Origin: Winslowiella toletana
Lineage (GTDB): Bacteria; Pseudomonadota; Gammaproteobacteria; Enterobacterales; Enterobacteriaceae
Assembly (NCBI RefSeq): GCF_032164335.1
Contig: NZ_CP134152.1
Location: forward strand, 744,001-808,000
Reading direction: 5' to 3'
DNA length: 64,000 bases
Both the position numbers and the translations under genes were made by a program. This document shows, one piece after another, positions 1-9,121 of the stretch. Under the pieces are notes generated by a model. That model did not search any database. It saw only the letters and a program-made list of their open reading frames with translations, and had not been told where the DNA came from. Each line of letters starts with the position of its first letter. Within the stretch, counting starts at the first letter, position 1.

Positions 1-1389
1 ACCACCCAACACCACCACCAGGAAGGAGTCGATGATATAACCCTGGCCCAGCTCCGGGCCGACATTGCCCAGCTGCGACAGCGCCACGCCGCCCAGCCCG
101 GCAATGCCCGATCCCAGGCCGAATGCCAGCATATCGACGCGTCCGGTTGGCACGCCGCAGCAGTCGGCCATTGCGCGATTCTGCGTGACCGCACGTACAT
201 TCATGCCAAGGCGGGTTTTGTTCAGCAGTAGCCAGGTGAGGATCAGCACCCCTGCGACAAACAGAATCACCGCGATACGGTTGTAGGGCAGTACCAGATT
301 GGGCAGTAATTGCAGGCCGCCTGACAGCCACGCCGGATTAGCCACTTCCAGGTTTTGTGCGCCAAACAGCACCCGTACCAGCTGAATTAACATCAGGCTG
401 ATGCCCCAGGTGGCGAGCAGCGTTTCCAGCGGGCGACCATAGAGATGACGAATCACCGTGCGTTCCAGCAGCATGCCGATGCTGGCGGTCAGAAAGAATG
501 CTACCGGCAACGCCAGCAGCGGATAGTAAGCCAGCCACTCCGGCGCGAAACGCTGGAACATCGACTGCACCAGCCAGGTGGCATAGGCACCGAGCATCAG
601 CATTTCGCCATGCGCCATATTGATCACCCCGAGCAGGCCATAGGTGATCGCCAGTCCTAACGCCGCCAGTAATAAAATCGAACCCAGCGACAGGCCGGTA
701 AACGCCTGGCCGAGTAAATCTCCCCACATCAGACGCTGTTTAATTTGCTGCAGGCTGGCAGCGGCGGCGGCGCGCACCTCGGCACTGGCTTCATTCCCGG
801 GCTGAGTAAGCCGTTGCAGGCTGGCCTGTCGTTGCGGATCGCTGCTTTCACCCAGCAGTTTTACCGCGTTAAGTCGTACCTGTGGATTGCCGTCGCTCAG
901 TTGCAGATTAGCCAGCGCTATCGCCAGCTCAGTATGAACATCAGCATTTTGTTCTGCTGCCAGCCGCTGGCTCAGTAGCGGTAACTGATCGGCGACCGCA
1001 TCATTTTGCAATGCGCGTGCGGCGCGCAGGCGTGTGGCAGCGTCATCACTGACTAACTGGTGTGAAGCCAGCGCGTTTATCGTTAATACGCGCAACCGGT
1101 TATTGGTGAACAGTTTTTTAGTGGTTCCACTGGGTTTCGCATCGCCTTCAAGCGGCGTCAGCTGACCATTGAGAGTACTGAACGGCTGTTTATGCTGATC
1201 GATGACCACCGACTCTGCGCGTAATGCCTCCAGCAGCGGCAGGCGGCTGGCGTCAGGCGTAGCCGCCCATTGCTGTAACAGTTTTGCCTGTTCGCTGCGG
1301 CTGGCAGCAGCGTAGTCAGCCGCCGGGCCAGCTTGAGCGGCGAATGGCGTGCCGATCAGCAGCACCAGCATTAAAAGTATTCGCGTCAT
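1..1389 (-). CDS. urtB: Urea ABC transporter permease UrtB (3' end outside window)
   Basis: Reading from the ATG at 1389 toward position 1 gives 463 codons with no stop, so the gene is cut by the window edge. It begins with a signal-like segment (MTRILLMLVLLIG), then a soluble Ala/Leu/Gln-rich region of about 220 residues, and from about residue 221 (MWGDLLGQAF) a LivH-type permease core with several membrane helices. This long N-terminal extension before a branched-chain-type permease is typical of UrtB. It is the inner-membrane subunit that moves urea bound by UrtA. It lies 59 bp downstream of urtA, and the gap holds a C-rich/G-rich inverted repeat (about 1411-1437) that could lower expression relative to urtA. 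urtC, D and E would be expected just beyond position 1. Confidence 0.9.
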   Translation of the reverse strand, partial: MTRILLMLVLLIGTPFAAQAGPAADYAAASRSEQAKLLQQWAATPDASRLPLLEALRAESVVIDQHKQPFSTLNGQLTPLEGDAKPSGTTKKLFTNNRLRVLTINALASHQLVSDDAATRLRAARALQNDAVADQLPLLSQRLAAEQNADVHTELAIALANLQLSDGNPQVRLNAVKLLGESSDPQRQASLQRLTQPGNEASAEVRAAAAASLQQIKQRLMWGDLLGQAFTGLSLGSILLLAALGLAITYGLLGVINMAHGEMLMLGAYATWLVQSMFQRFAPEWLAYYPLLALPVAFFLTASIGMLLERTVIRHLYGRPLETLLATWGISLMLIQLVRVLFGAQNLEVANPAWLSGGLQLLPNLVLPYNRIAVILFVAGVLILTWLLLNKTRLGMNVRAVTQNRAMADCCGVPTGRVDMLAFGLGSGIAGLGGVALSQLGNVGPELGQGYIIDSFLVVVLGG

Positions 1390-1448
1390 GATAATTACCA
1401 CTCTTTGAACCCCATCCCCTTAATGCGGGAGGGGGCGTTGTGCCAGGG

Positions 1449-2717
1449 TTACTGTCCTGATTTCACCGGATGATCGGGCTTCTTGTCGTTACCGGCGATG
1501 TACGGGCTCCACGGCTGGGCGCGAACCGGCTGTTCGGTCTGCCACACCACGTTGAACTGCCCGTTATCTTCGATTTCGCCAATCATCACCGGTTTGTGCA
1601 GATGGTGGTTGGTTTTATCCATGGTCAGGGTGTAGCCATCCGGCGCGACGAAAGTCTGCCCGGCCATCGCGGCGCGCACTTTATCTACCTCGGTAGTGCC
1701 GGCTTTCTCTGCCGCCTGTGCCCACATATGAATGCCAACATAGGTAGCTTCCATCGGATCATTGGTCACCACGGTGTCGGCATGCGGCAACTTACGTGCT
1801 TTGGCCCAGGCGCGATAATCGGCGACGAATTTGGCGTTGGTGGGGTTATCCAGCGACTGGAAGTAGTTCCAGGCGGCCAGGTTTCCGACCAGTGGTTTAG
1901 TGTCGATGCCGCGTAACTCCTCTTCACCGACCGAAAACGCGACAACCGGCACGTCGGTAGCTTTAATTCCCTGATTCGCCAGCTCTTTGTAGAAAGGCAC
2001 ATTGGAATCGCCGTTAATGGTCGAGACCACCGCAGTTTTGCCGCCCGCTGAGAATTTTTTGATATCGGCAACAATGGTCTGATAATCGCTGTAACCAAAC
2101 GGCGTATAGACCTCTTTGATATCCTCGTCCTTAATACCTTTGCTGTGCAGGAAGGCGCGCAGAATCTTGTTGGTGGTGCGCGGATAAACATAATCGGTGC
2201 CGAGCAGGAAGAAGCGCTTCGCTTCGCCGCCGTCTTCACTCATCAGGTATTCCACCGCCGGAATCGCCTGCTGATTCGGTGCCGCGCCGGTATAGAACAC
2301 ATTTGGCGACATCTCTTCACCTTCATACTGCACCGGATAGAACAGCAGGCCGTTCAGCTCCTCAAACACCGGCAGTACCGATTTGCGCGATACCGACGTC
2401 CAGCAGCCAAACACCACCGCCGCTTTATCCTGTGTCAGTAACTGGCGTGCTTTTTCTGCAAAAAGTGGCCAGTTTGAGGCCGGATCAACTACCACCGGTT
2501 CCAGCTGTTTGCCCAGCACACCGCCTTTGGCGTTGATTTCATCAATCGCCATCAAGGCGACATCTTTCAGCGGCGTTTCCGATATCGCCATGGTGCCGGA
2601 GAGAGAGTGCATGATGCCGACTTTAATCGTCTCTGCCGCCTGAGCTGCCCATGCCATCCCCATGCTGACTACCGTGGCGGAAAGTGCGAATGCTTTTAAC
2701 AGTGAACGTCTTTTCAT
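1449..2717 (-). CDS. urtA: Urea ABC transporter substrate-binding protein UrtA
   Basis: A 422-residue periplasmic binding protein of the branched-chain amino acid/amide family. The N-terminus (MKRRSLLKAFALSA...) carries a twin arginine followed by SLLK and a hydrophobic stretch ending AAQA-AE, so Tat export is possible. Mature-protein segments such as VGIMHSLSGTMAISE and FYPVQYEGEE are those of UrtA/AmiC-type urea or amide binders. It captures urea for UrtBCDE. It follows the GntR gene by 32 bp on the same strand and precedes urtB, so it is probably cotranscribed with the urea-degrading enzymes. The Shine-Dalgarno is weak (GTGAG just before ATG). Length is normal for the family. Confidence 0.93.
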   Translation of the reverse strand: MKRRSLLKAFALSATVVSMGMAWAAQAAETIKVGIMHSLSGTMAISETPLKDVALMAIDEINAKGGVLGKQLEPVVVDPASNWPLFAEKARQLLTQDKAAVVFGCWTSVSRKSVLPVFEELNGLLFYPVQYEGEEMSPNVFYTGAAPNQQAIPAVEYLMSEDGGEAKRFFLLGTDYVYPRTTNKILRAFLHSKGIKDEDIKEVYTPFGYSDYQTIVADIKKFSAGGKTAVVSTINGDSNVPFYKELANQGIKATDVPVVAFSVGEEELRGIDTKPLVGNLAAWNYFQSLDNPTNAKFVADYRAWAKARKLPHADTVVTNDPMEATYVGIHMWAQAAEKAGTTEVDKVRAAMAGQTFVAPDGYTLTMDKTNHHLHKPVMIGEIEDNGQFNVVWQTEQPVRAQPWSPYIAGNDKKPDHPVKSGQ

Positions 2718-2749
2718 CTCACAAAACCCTTATAAAGTAGTGGTTAGAA

Positions 2750-3469
2750 TTATTCTGGTGATGCGGTTTGCCGCCTGGCCTGCTGAAGCATATGTAAGGT
2801 GATTTTCCTGACCTCGGCTTTACTGACTGAAATGTGAGCGGTCAGGATGCGTTGCGCCTCCTCGGTTTGTTGGGTTAACACCGCCAGCAAAATGGCGGCG
2901 TGCTCGCGATAAGTGGCATCAACCCGATCCTCACGGGTAAAGTCGAGGCGGCGAATAATGCGAATTTTTTCGGTTAATTCGGCATGAATGCGCGCCATTT
3001 CACTGTTACCTGCGGCACTGACCATTGCCATATGAAAGCTTTCATCATGCAGTGAGACGGCTTTTCCCTCTTCCAGCCGTGGCTGGTCGATCCAGAATGT
3101 TTTCAGATCCGCCAGCCGTTCCGCGCAGCGCCCCGGCGGCATTCCGCACAGGCGGCGCACCGCTTCGCGCTCCAGCACGATGCGCAAGTCATACAGTTCT
3201 TCGAAATATTCAAAATCGAACGGCCGCACCTGCCAGCCGCTGCGAAACCACACTTCGACATAGCCTTCACGTTCCAGCCAGAACAACGCCTGGCGCACCG
3301 GCGTGCGGCTGACCGCCATGCGTTGCGCGATCTCGCTTTCGCTAAAGCGGTCGCCTGGCATTAGACGAAAGTCGAAAATGTCATTTTTGATCGTCTGGTA
3401 AATACGCTCGGCCAGCACTTCCGGGCGACCTTTACCGCGCTTCTGGTGAAAGCTGGCCTGTTGCATCAT
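2750..3469 (-). CDS. GntR-family (FCD subfamily) regulator of the urea operon
   Basis: A 239-residue regulator. Residues ~14-80 form a GntR winged helix (RIYQTIKND, PGDRFSESEIAQRM, SRTPVRQAL) and the rest is an all-helical FCD ligand domain (YDLRIVLEREAVRRL). I start it at the ATG at 3469 because an AAGGAG ribosome site lies just before it, overlapping the urea carboxylase stop; an upstream in-frame start would have no such site. It sits inside the operon between urea carboxylase and urtA, so it probably controls these genes in response to urea or an intermediate. The likely operator is the palindrome at 8895-8924, whose centre GTATAC matches the inverted-repeat style of FCD-type operators. 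Ligand and sign of regulation are not visible. Confidence 0.87.
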   Translation of the reverse strand: MMQQASFHQKRGKGRPEVLAERIYQTIKNDIFDFRLMPGDRFSESEIAQRMAVSRTPVRQALFWLEREGYVEVWFRSGWQVRPFDFEYFEELYDLRIVLEREAVRRLCGMPPGRCAERLADLKTFWIDQPRLEEGKAVSLHDESFHMAMVSAAGNSEMARIHAELTEKIRIIRRLDFTREDRVDATYREHAAILLAVLTQQTEEAQRILTAHISVSKAEVRKITLHMLQQARRQTASPE

Positions 3470-3476
3470 TCGCTCC

Positions 3477-6400
3477 TTATTCCAGCCACAGCAGGGCGTC
3501 ACCCGGGCTAACCGGACGACCAGGCTGGCAGGCAATACGCGTCACGCGACCTGCCTGCGGTGCATGAATTGCCAGTTCCATTTTCATCGCTTCGACGACA
3601 ATCAGCGGCTGGCCTTCTGCCACTTCATCACCTGGTTTCACCAGTACTTTCCAGATATTGCCGTTCATATCGGCGCTGATCGGCAGCGCACCGTCATCGG
3701 CTGGTGGCGGGTAGAGATTCTCTTCGCTGGTCAGCGGCGCAGCTTCTCCTTCCTGCTGCCACAGGGAGACCTCAGCCTCAAAAGCACGGGCCTGATGCTG
3801 ACGGAAATCGGTAATCGCCTGCGCATTGTTGGCAAGGAATTGCCGATGTTCGGCGAAATCAAACGTTGTCTGTTCGACAGCGATCTGGGCGCGGCCCTCG
3901 CGGAAATCTTCACGCAGCACGTCCAGTTCGGCTTCGCTGACCGGGTAGAAACGTACCTGATCAAAGAAGCGCAGCAGCCAGGGTTCACCGGCGGTAAACT
4001 GGTCGTTTTTCAGGAATTTATTCCAGATTGGCAGAGTGCGGCCCACCAGCTGATAGCCGCCGGGCGAATCCATGCCGTAGATGCACATATACATACCGCC
4101 GATGCCGACGGTGCCTTCAGCGGTGAAGGTTCGTGCCGGATTATATTTCGAGCTGAGCAGGCGATGGCGTGGATCGATCGGCACCGCGCACGGTGCGCCA
4201 AGATAGACATCGCCGAGTCCCAAAATCAGATAGCTGGCAGCAAATATCATCTCGCTGACCTGTTCACGGCGCGATAACCCGTTAATTCGCTGGATAAAAT
4301 CAACATTATTTGGCAACCATGGCGCAGTGCTGCAAACCGTTTCCTGGTAACGTTCCACCGCGCTCAGCGTGGCGCCGTCTTCAAACGCCATCGGCAGCCA
4401 GACAATGCGTGACGGAACTTTCATCTCGCTGACATCGCCGAGTTGCTGTTCCAGCGTCAGCAGCATACTAATCAGCGGTTTCTGACCAAGAATCCGGCTG
4501 TCATAGCGAATTTGCAGCGAACGCACGCCCGGCGAAAGCTCTTCAATGCCCGGCTGCGCGCTGGCCTGAATGGCACTCATCAACAGGTGAACGCGCAGGC
4601 GTAGCGCCAGGTCCAGCACGTTGTCGCCATACTCAATCAGGACGTAGTTATCGCCAGCCTGACGATAAACCGCAGATGGGGTTGTGGCGGTAGCCTCAAG
4701 CGCCGCCAGCAGAGTGGCCGACCCCTGGGTGGTCTCTGCCAGCGAGGGCAGGGCAAACGTGGGCAAAGCCGTTGGCGCTAAACGTTCGACTGAGCTGGTC
4801 TGGGCTTTTTCCAGCGCCAGCGCTTCTTCGATGCTAATCGGATGAAAACGAATACGATCGCCGGGTTTCACCTGGCCCACTTTCCACAGTTCTGCTTTGG
4901 CGATAGTCACCGGGCAGACAAAGCCGCCGAGGCTCGGCCCGTCACGCGTCAGGATCACAGGAAAGTCGCCGGTAAAGTTCACCGCGCCGATGGCGTATTC
5001 ACAGTCGTGTACGTTTGATGGATGCAGACCGGCTTCGCCGCCGTTGGCACGTGCCCAGATCGGTTTCGGCCCTACCAGGCGCACGCCAAGGCGGTTAGAG
5101 TTGTAGTGCACCTGCCATTCGCTGGCAAAGAATTCGTCGATGGAGGCGTGGCTGAAGAAGTCTGGTGCACCGTGCGGCCCGTACAGCACGCCGATGCGCC
5201 ATTCATCACCATATTCCGGCACCAGTGCAGGATCCATTGCTTGCGGCTCGCTGACCGGCGCTGGCGTGGTGCAGGCATCCAGCTCTGGCTGTGAAATGGC
5301 CAGCATATCGGCGACACGCAGCGTGCGCCCGGCATGGCCGCCAAACTGACCGAGCGCGAAAGTAGAACGACTGCCGAGATATTCCGGCACATCAAAACCA
5401 TTGCGTACCGCCAGATAGGTGCGGCAACCGTTCTGCGCACGGCCAAGCGTCAGGGTTTGCCCGGCTTTTATCGTCAGCGGTTGCCAGAAATCAACCGCCA
5501 TACCGTCGATATCAGCAGGGCAGGCGGCACCGGTCAGGGCAATAATGCTATCGCTGTGAAAGCGCAGCGTCGGGCCTTGCAGAGTAAATTCCAGCCCGGC
5601 GGCTTCTTCAGCATTGCCGACAATGCGGTTCGCCAGGCGGAAAGAGAAATCATCCATTGGGCCAGATGGCGGCACGCCGATATCCCAGTAGCCGAGGCGG
5701 CCGGGATAGTCCTGAATGCTGCTCCAGGTGCCTGGCTGTATGACTTCAACCACTCTGGCTTGCGGGGTAAAACTGTCCAGCATGCGGGTCCAGACATTTC
5801 CGGCGCGAAACGCTTCGGTGGCAATAATCTGACGCAGATAGTCGAGATTGGTGGCAATGCCGTGCAGTCGGGTTTCATTCAGCGCTTGCTGCATTTTTGC
5901 CAGCGCTGCTGCGCGGTTGTCGGCGTGGACGATCAATTTGGCGATCATCGGATCGTAGAAGGCGGAAACCTCGGTGCCGGTGCTGATCCAGCCGTCGACG
6001 CGCACATCCTGCGGAAAGCAGACTTCGGTTAACACGCCCGGACTGGGCAGAAAGTTTTTTAACGGATCTTCGGCGTAAATACGCACTTCCAGCGACGCCC
6101 CTTGCGGCGCAGCGCTCATCGCCTGCCAGTCGAGTGGATCACCGGCGGCCACGCGCAGCATGCACTCCACCAGATCCAGCCCGGTCACGCATTCGGTAAC
6201 CGGATGCTCGACCTGCAAACGCGTGTTCACTTCCAGAAAGAAAAATTCATCGCGTTCGGCATCGTAGATATATTCCACCGTACCGGCACTGCGATAGTTC
6301 ACGAGTTCCCCCAGTTTAACTGCTGAGTCGAGCAGCGCGGCGCGGGTAGACTGCGGCAAATTAGGGGCCGGAGTCTCTTCCACCACTTTCTGATTGCGGC

Positions 6401-7094
6401 GCTGCAGCGAGCAGTCGCGTTCACCCAGCGCGATCACCCGACCTTTGCCATCGCCAAAGATCTGCACTTCAACGTGGCGGGCGCGATCAATGCAGCGCTC
6501 AAGAAATACCCCAGCATCACTGAAAAACTGTTCGCCAAGCCGGCGTACGCTTTCCCACGCGGCGCTCAACGCCGCGGCGTCGGCGCAGCGGGTCAGGCCG
6601 ATGCCACCACCGCCAGCGGTGCTTTTCAACATCACCGGATAGCCAATTCGGTCGGCGGCGCTCAGCGCTTCCTGCAGCGAAGCGAGTAATGGCGTACCGG
6701 GCGTCATCGGTACGCCAGCGGCGGCCGCCAGTTCACGCGCGCGATGCTTCAGGCCAAACTCACCAATTTGCTCGGCGGTGGGGCCAACAAAAGCGATACC
6801 GGCCGTTTCGCAGGCCTCAGCAAACGGCAGGCTTTCCGACAGGAAGCCGTAGCCCGGCCAGATCGCTTCACTGCCGGTCTGCTGTGCGGCAGCAAGAATT
6901 TTATCTATGCGCAGATAGCTGTCGCCCGGCTTATCGCCACCGAGGGCGATAGCGATATCCGCATCTTTCACGTGCTGTGCATTTTTATCGGCAGCGGAAT
7001 AGACCGCGACGCTGGTCATCCCCAGACGTTTCAGCGTGCTGATAGCACGGCAGGCAATTTCGCCACGGTTAGCCACCAGAACGGTTTTAAACAT
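3477..7094 (-). CDS. uca: Urea carboxylase, biotin-dependent
   Basis: A 1205-residue multidomain enzyme making allophanate from urea, bicarbonate and ATP. In order: biotin carboxylase domain (MFKTVLVANRGEIACR, ATP-grasp with KSTAGGGGIGL, FFLEVNTRLQVEHPVTE), an AHS2/KipA-like carboxyltransferase part (IQPGTWSSIQDYPGRLGYWDIG), an AHS1/KipI-like part (NYVLIEYGDNVLDLALRLRV), and a C-terminal biotinyl domain with VVEAMKMELA, whose lysine is near residue 1171. The chosen ATG at 7094 has AAGGAG upstream and overlaps the allophanate hydrolase stop by 8 bp, indicating translational coupling; a longer in-frame reading to 7178 would add 28 unrelated residues. With the next gene it forms the two-protein urea amidolyase route, the alternative to nickel urease. 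Confidence 0.96.
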   Translation of the reverse strand: MFKTVLVANRGEIACRAISTLKRLGMTSVAVYSAADKNAQHVKDADIAIALGGDKPGDSYLRIDKILAAAQQTGSEAIWPGYGFLSESLPFAEACETAGIAFVGPTAEQIGEFGLKHRARELAAAAGVPMTPGTPLLASLQEALSAADRIGYPVMLKSTAGGGGIGLTRCADAAALSAAWESVRRLGEQFFSDAGVFLERCIDRARHVEVQIFGDGKGRVIALGERDCSLQRRNQKVVEETPAPNLPQSTRAALLDSAVKLGELVNYRSAGTVEYIYDAERDEFFFLEVNTRLQVEHPVTECVTGLDLVECMLRVAAGDPLDWQAMSAAPQGASLEVRIYAEDPLKNFLPSPGVLTEVCFPQDVRVDGWISTGTEVSAFYDPMIAKLIVHADNRAAALAKMQQALNETRLHGIATNLDYLRQIIATEAFRAGNVWTRMLDSFTPQARVVEVIQPGTWSSIQDYPGRLGYWDIGVPPSGPMDDFSFRLANRIVGNAEEAAGLEFTLQGPTLRFHSDSIIALTGAACPADIDGMAVDFWQPLTIKAGQTLTLGRAQNGCRTYLAVRNGFDVPEYLGSRSTFALGQFGGHAGRTLRVADMLAISQPELDACTTPAPVSEPQAMDPALVPEYGDEWRIGVLYGPHGAPDFFSHASIDEFFASEWQVHYNSNRLGVRLVGPKPIWARANGGEAGLHPSNVHDCEYAIGAVNFTGDFPVILTRDGPSLGGFVCPVTIAKAELWKVGQVKPGDRIRFHPISIEEALALEKAQTSSVERLAPTALPTFALPSLAETTQGSATLLAALEATATTPSAVYRQAGDNYVLIEYGDNVLDLALRLRVHLLMSAIQASAQPGIEELSPGVRSLQIRYDSRILGQKPLISMLLTLEQQLGDVSEMKVPSRIVWLPMAFEDGATLSAVERYQETVCSTAPWLPNNVDFIQRINGLSRREQVSEMIFAASYLILGLGDVYLGAPCAVPIDPRHRLLSSKYNPARTFTAEGTVGIGGMYMCIYGMDSPGGYQLVGRTLPIWNKFLKNDQFTAGEPWLLRFFDQVRFYPVSEAELDVLREDFREGRAQIAVEQTTFDFAEHRQFLANNAQAITDFRQHQARAFEAEVSLWQQEGEAAPLTSEENLYPPPADDGALPISADMNGNIWKVLVKPGDEVAEGQPLIVVEAMKMELAIHAPQAGRVTRIACQPGRPVSPGDALLWLE

Positions 7095-8889
7095 GGGTTG
7101 TCTCCTTGCGCGCCAGCCAGTTACGCCAGCCACCAAACTCGGTGATTTCCGTGGCGTCGTTGAGCGCCGCCGGTTCACAAATAAAGCCCTTCACTGACCG
7201 GCCATCAGCCAGCGTCAGGGTGCCGATACCCAGAGGGGCAGGAATTTCTGCAACAAATTCGCCAAAGCGCGCCAGCGGGATATCCCACAGCTCGACGGTA
7301 ATCGCTTTGCCACCCTCCGCCTTCGCCAGGCCGGGCTTTGGCGGCTGGGTATTCGTCAGCGCCCAGAGGCGATAGCAGGCCGCAGTTTGCGTCTCTTCCA
7401 CCAGCACCGCGTGACGCGTGGTTAACTGATGATTGAGCGGCATACCGCTGAGATGAGCACCGACCACCGCTACCCGCACATGCCGCGCGGAATCGGGCAG
7501 GGAGAGGTGATGGGCAGGCTGAGGTTTTCCGGTGGCGCCCAGCGTCAGCGCTTGCTGCTGCTGCCAGCGCTGTCCAAAGGTTGCCAGCGCCCGATCGTGC
7601 CAGGCGGGCGCGATCAGCGTGATGCCTGCTGGCAGGCCATCGGCGCGAAACGGGCCTGGCAGCGCCAGTGCCGAGAGGTCGGCGAGATTGGTAAAGTTGG
7701 TGTAGGTGCCAAACTGTGAGTTGTAGCGCACCGGCTCCTGCTTCATCTCTTCGAGGGTATGAATGGTCGGTGACGTGGGTACAACCAAAGCATCAAACTG
7801 GCTCAGGGTTTGCTGAATCTGGCGTGTCAGTTCGGCCCGCTGGTATTCGGCTTTAAAGGTCTCCACCGCGCTGTATTTCTCGCCGCTGGCGACGATGTCA
7901 TATACCACCGGATCCATATTTTCCGGATGTTGCAGCATTTCGCCGACGGCTACGGTGCGTTCTGCCACCCAGGGGCCGTCGTAGAGCTGGTCGGCCAACT
8001 GGTGAAAAGCGGTAAAATCGATCGGATGCAGGCTGGCCCCGGTCGCGCGCAGCGCCGCCAGCGCCGTTTCCCAGGCGGCTTCGGCCTGCCGATCGCCAAA
8101 GAAAGTTGGGCTGGCCGGAATGGCGAAGCGCGCAGCGGCGGGCATGGCTGCTGGTGCCAGCGCCGGATTGCGGCGCGAATAGGCATCGCTTTCGTCATAG
8201 CCGCCTGCGATATCCGCAACTGTCCACGCATCTTCCACCGTCAGTGCAAAGACGGAAATGGTGTCATTAAGGCGGCAGGCGGGAACCACGCCGCTGGCGG
8301 AGAGCCAGCCTTTGGTCGGCTTCAGCCCGACCACATTGTTAAAACCAGCGGGTACGCGCCCCGATCCGGCGGTATCCGTGCCGAGTGAAAATCCTACCAG
8401 ACCGCGGGCCAGCACCGAGGCCGAGCCGGAGCTGGAGCCGCCGCTGACGTAAGCCGCATCGAAGGTGTTGGGAACGGCGCCAAACGGCGAACGGCAGCCA
8501 ACCAGTCCAGTGGCGTACTGGTCAAGATTGGTTTTGCCCAACACCACCGCACCGGCGGCTTTCAGGCGGGCAACGGCAACGGCATCGGTTTCTGCCTGAT
8601 AAGTAAACGCCGGACAGGCAGCTGAGGTTGGCCAGCCGGCGACATCAATATTGTCTTTAACCGCAAACGGCACGCCAAACAGTGGCAAAGCGGCGGGGTC
8701 TTTGCGATAAGCCGCCAGCAGCGGCGCGATCTGTGCGTGCAGTTGCGCCGGAGTCGCCAGACAGAGCCAGGCGGTATCGTCGGTGGACAGCGTTGCCAGC
8801 AGATTTTCCAGCGTGTCGCTGATGGCTTCAGCATCGTGCTGATAGTGTTGCTGCCACTGCTGCAGCGTAAACCCTGTGATTGATGTCAT
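7087..8889 (-). CDS. atzF: Allophanate hydrolase
   Basis: A 600-residue amidase-signature enzyme that hydrolyses allophanate to ammonia and CO2, the second step of urea amidolysis. The Ser-cis-Ser-Lys centre is visible: lysine in GVPFAVKDNIDVAG, GGSSSGSASVLA, and GTDTAGSGRVPAGFNN. A C-terminal domain (from about residue 470, HVRVAVVGAHLSG) is the second domain of AtzF/Dur1-type hydrolases. It is the first gene of the operon and overlaps urea carboxylase by 8 bp. The start lies 5 bp past the 8895-8924 palindrome, so ribosome site and operator nearly touch; the Shine-Dalgarno (GGAATT, inside the palindrome) is poor. Confidence 0.95.
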   Translation of the reverse strand: MTSITGFTLQQWQQHYQHDAEAISDTLENLLATLSTDDTAWLCLATPAQLHAQIAPLLAAYRKDPAALPLFGVPFAVKDNIDVAGWPTSAACPAFTYQAETDAVAVARLKAAGAVVLGKTNLDQYATGLVGCRSPFGAVPNTFDAAYVSGGSSSGSASVLARGLVGFSLGTDTAGSGRVPAGFNNVVGLKPTKGWLSASGVVPACRLNDTISVFALTVEDAWTVADIAGGYDESDAYSRRNPALAPAAMPAAARFAIPASPTFFGDRQAEAAWETALAALRATGASLHPIDFTAFHQLADQLYDGPWVAERTVAVGEMLQHPENMDPVVYDIVASGEKYSAVETFKAEYQRAELTRQIQQTLSQFDALVVPTSPTIHTLEEMKQEPVRYNSQFGTYTNFTNLADLSALALPGPFRADGLPAGITLIAPAWHDRALATFGQRWQQQQALTLGATGKPQPAHHLSLPDSARHVRVAVVGAHLSGMPLNHQLTTRHAVLVEETQTAACYRLWALTNTQPPKPGLAKAEGGKAITVELWDIPLARFGEFVAEIPAPLGIGTLTLADGRSVKGFICEPAALNDATEITEFGGWRNWLARKETTHV

Positions 8890-8894
8890 AGTCT

Positions 8895-8924
8895 GAATTC
8901 CATCTGGTATACAAGATGGAATTC
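8895..8924. promoter_or_regulatory. 30-bp near-perfect palindrome, putative GntR operator
   Basis: The arms read GAATTCCATCT and AGATGGAATTC around a centre g-GTATAC-a; only one symmetric base pair breaks dyad symmetry. It starts 5 bp upstream of the atzF ATG and covers the start site predicted from the sigma-54 promoter. The GTATAC core resembles operators of FCD-type GntR proteins, one of which is encoded in the operon. Inferred role: a repressor bound here would block promoter opening or early transcription. Confidence 0.7.
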
Positions 8925-8929
8925 AACAG

Positions 8930-8946
8930 AGCAAAGCGCGTGCCAA
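8930..8946 (-). promoter_or_regulatory. Sigma-54 (RpoN) promoter of the urea operon
   Basis: On the minus strand the sequence TTGGCACG-CGCT-TTGCT matches the -24/-12 consensus (TTGGCACG-N4-TTGCW) at every defined position, with exactly 10 bp between the GG (8944-8943) and GC (8932-8931). The predicted start is near 8919, about 30 bp before the atzF ATG. A TGCACC half-site at 9000-8995 (minus strand) may belong to an NtrC-type enhancer site, but its partner half is not convincing. Sigma-54 control would tie urea use to nitrogen limitation. Confidence 0.82.
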
Positions 8947-9060
8947 AATTTAACTCATTAAATTTTATGGCTTTAATAAGTGAAGTGTTGTGAGGGTGCA
9001 CGTTATCTGAGCATGGGTTGAGCAAAAATGGGGCGGGGGATTTGCGGAGCGTTATATCGT

Positions 9061-9112
9061 AGGGGGGTATGCAGAGTGCGAATCATTGATTTGGGCGGCG
9101 AGAACGCCGCCC
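9061..9112 (+). repeat. Dispersed palindromic repeat, copy A (partial)
   Basis: Contains the shared core GGTATGCAGAGTGCGAA (from 9066) and the distal hairpin GGGCGGCG-AGAA-CGCCGCCC (9093-9112). It matches copies at 17550 and 43872, but the first hairpin is degenerate here. It ends 10 bp before the 3' end of the P-type ATPase gene, where the hairpin may also serve as a terminator. Confidence 0.75.
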
Positions 9113-9121
9113 TGGTGATAC

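Noticed and set aside
3470..3535. Longer N-terminus for the GntR regulator
   Set aside because: It would run into the end of urea carboxylase and lacks a ribosome site, while ATG 3469 has AAGGAG directly upstream.
7095..7178. 28-residue N-terminal extension of urea carboxylase
   Set aside because: The conserved start is MFKTVLVANRGEIA, with AAGGAG before it; the extension is the overlapping end of the allophanate hydrolase gene.
8995..9000. NtrC enhancer site upstream of the sigma-54 promoter
   Set aside because: Only a TGCACC half-site is present; the second half does not match GGTGCA, so I do not list it as a feature.
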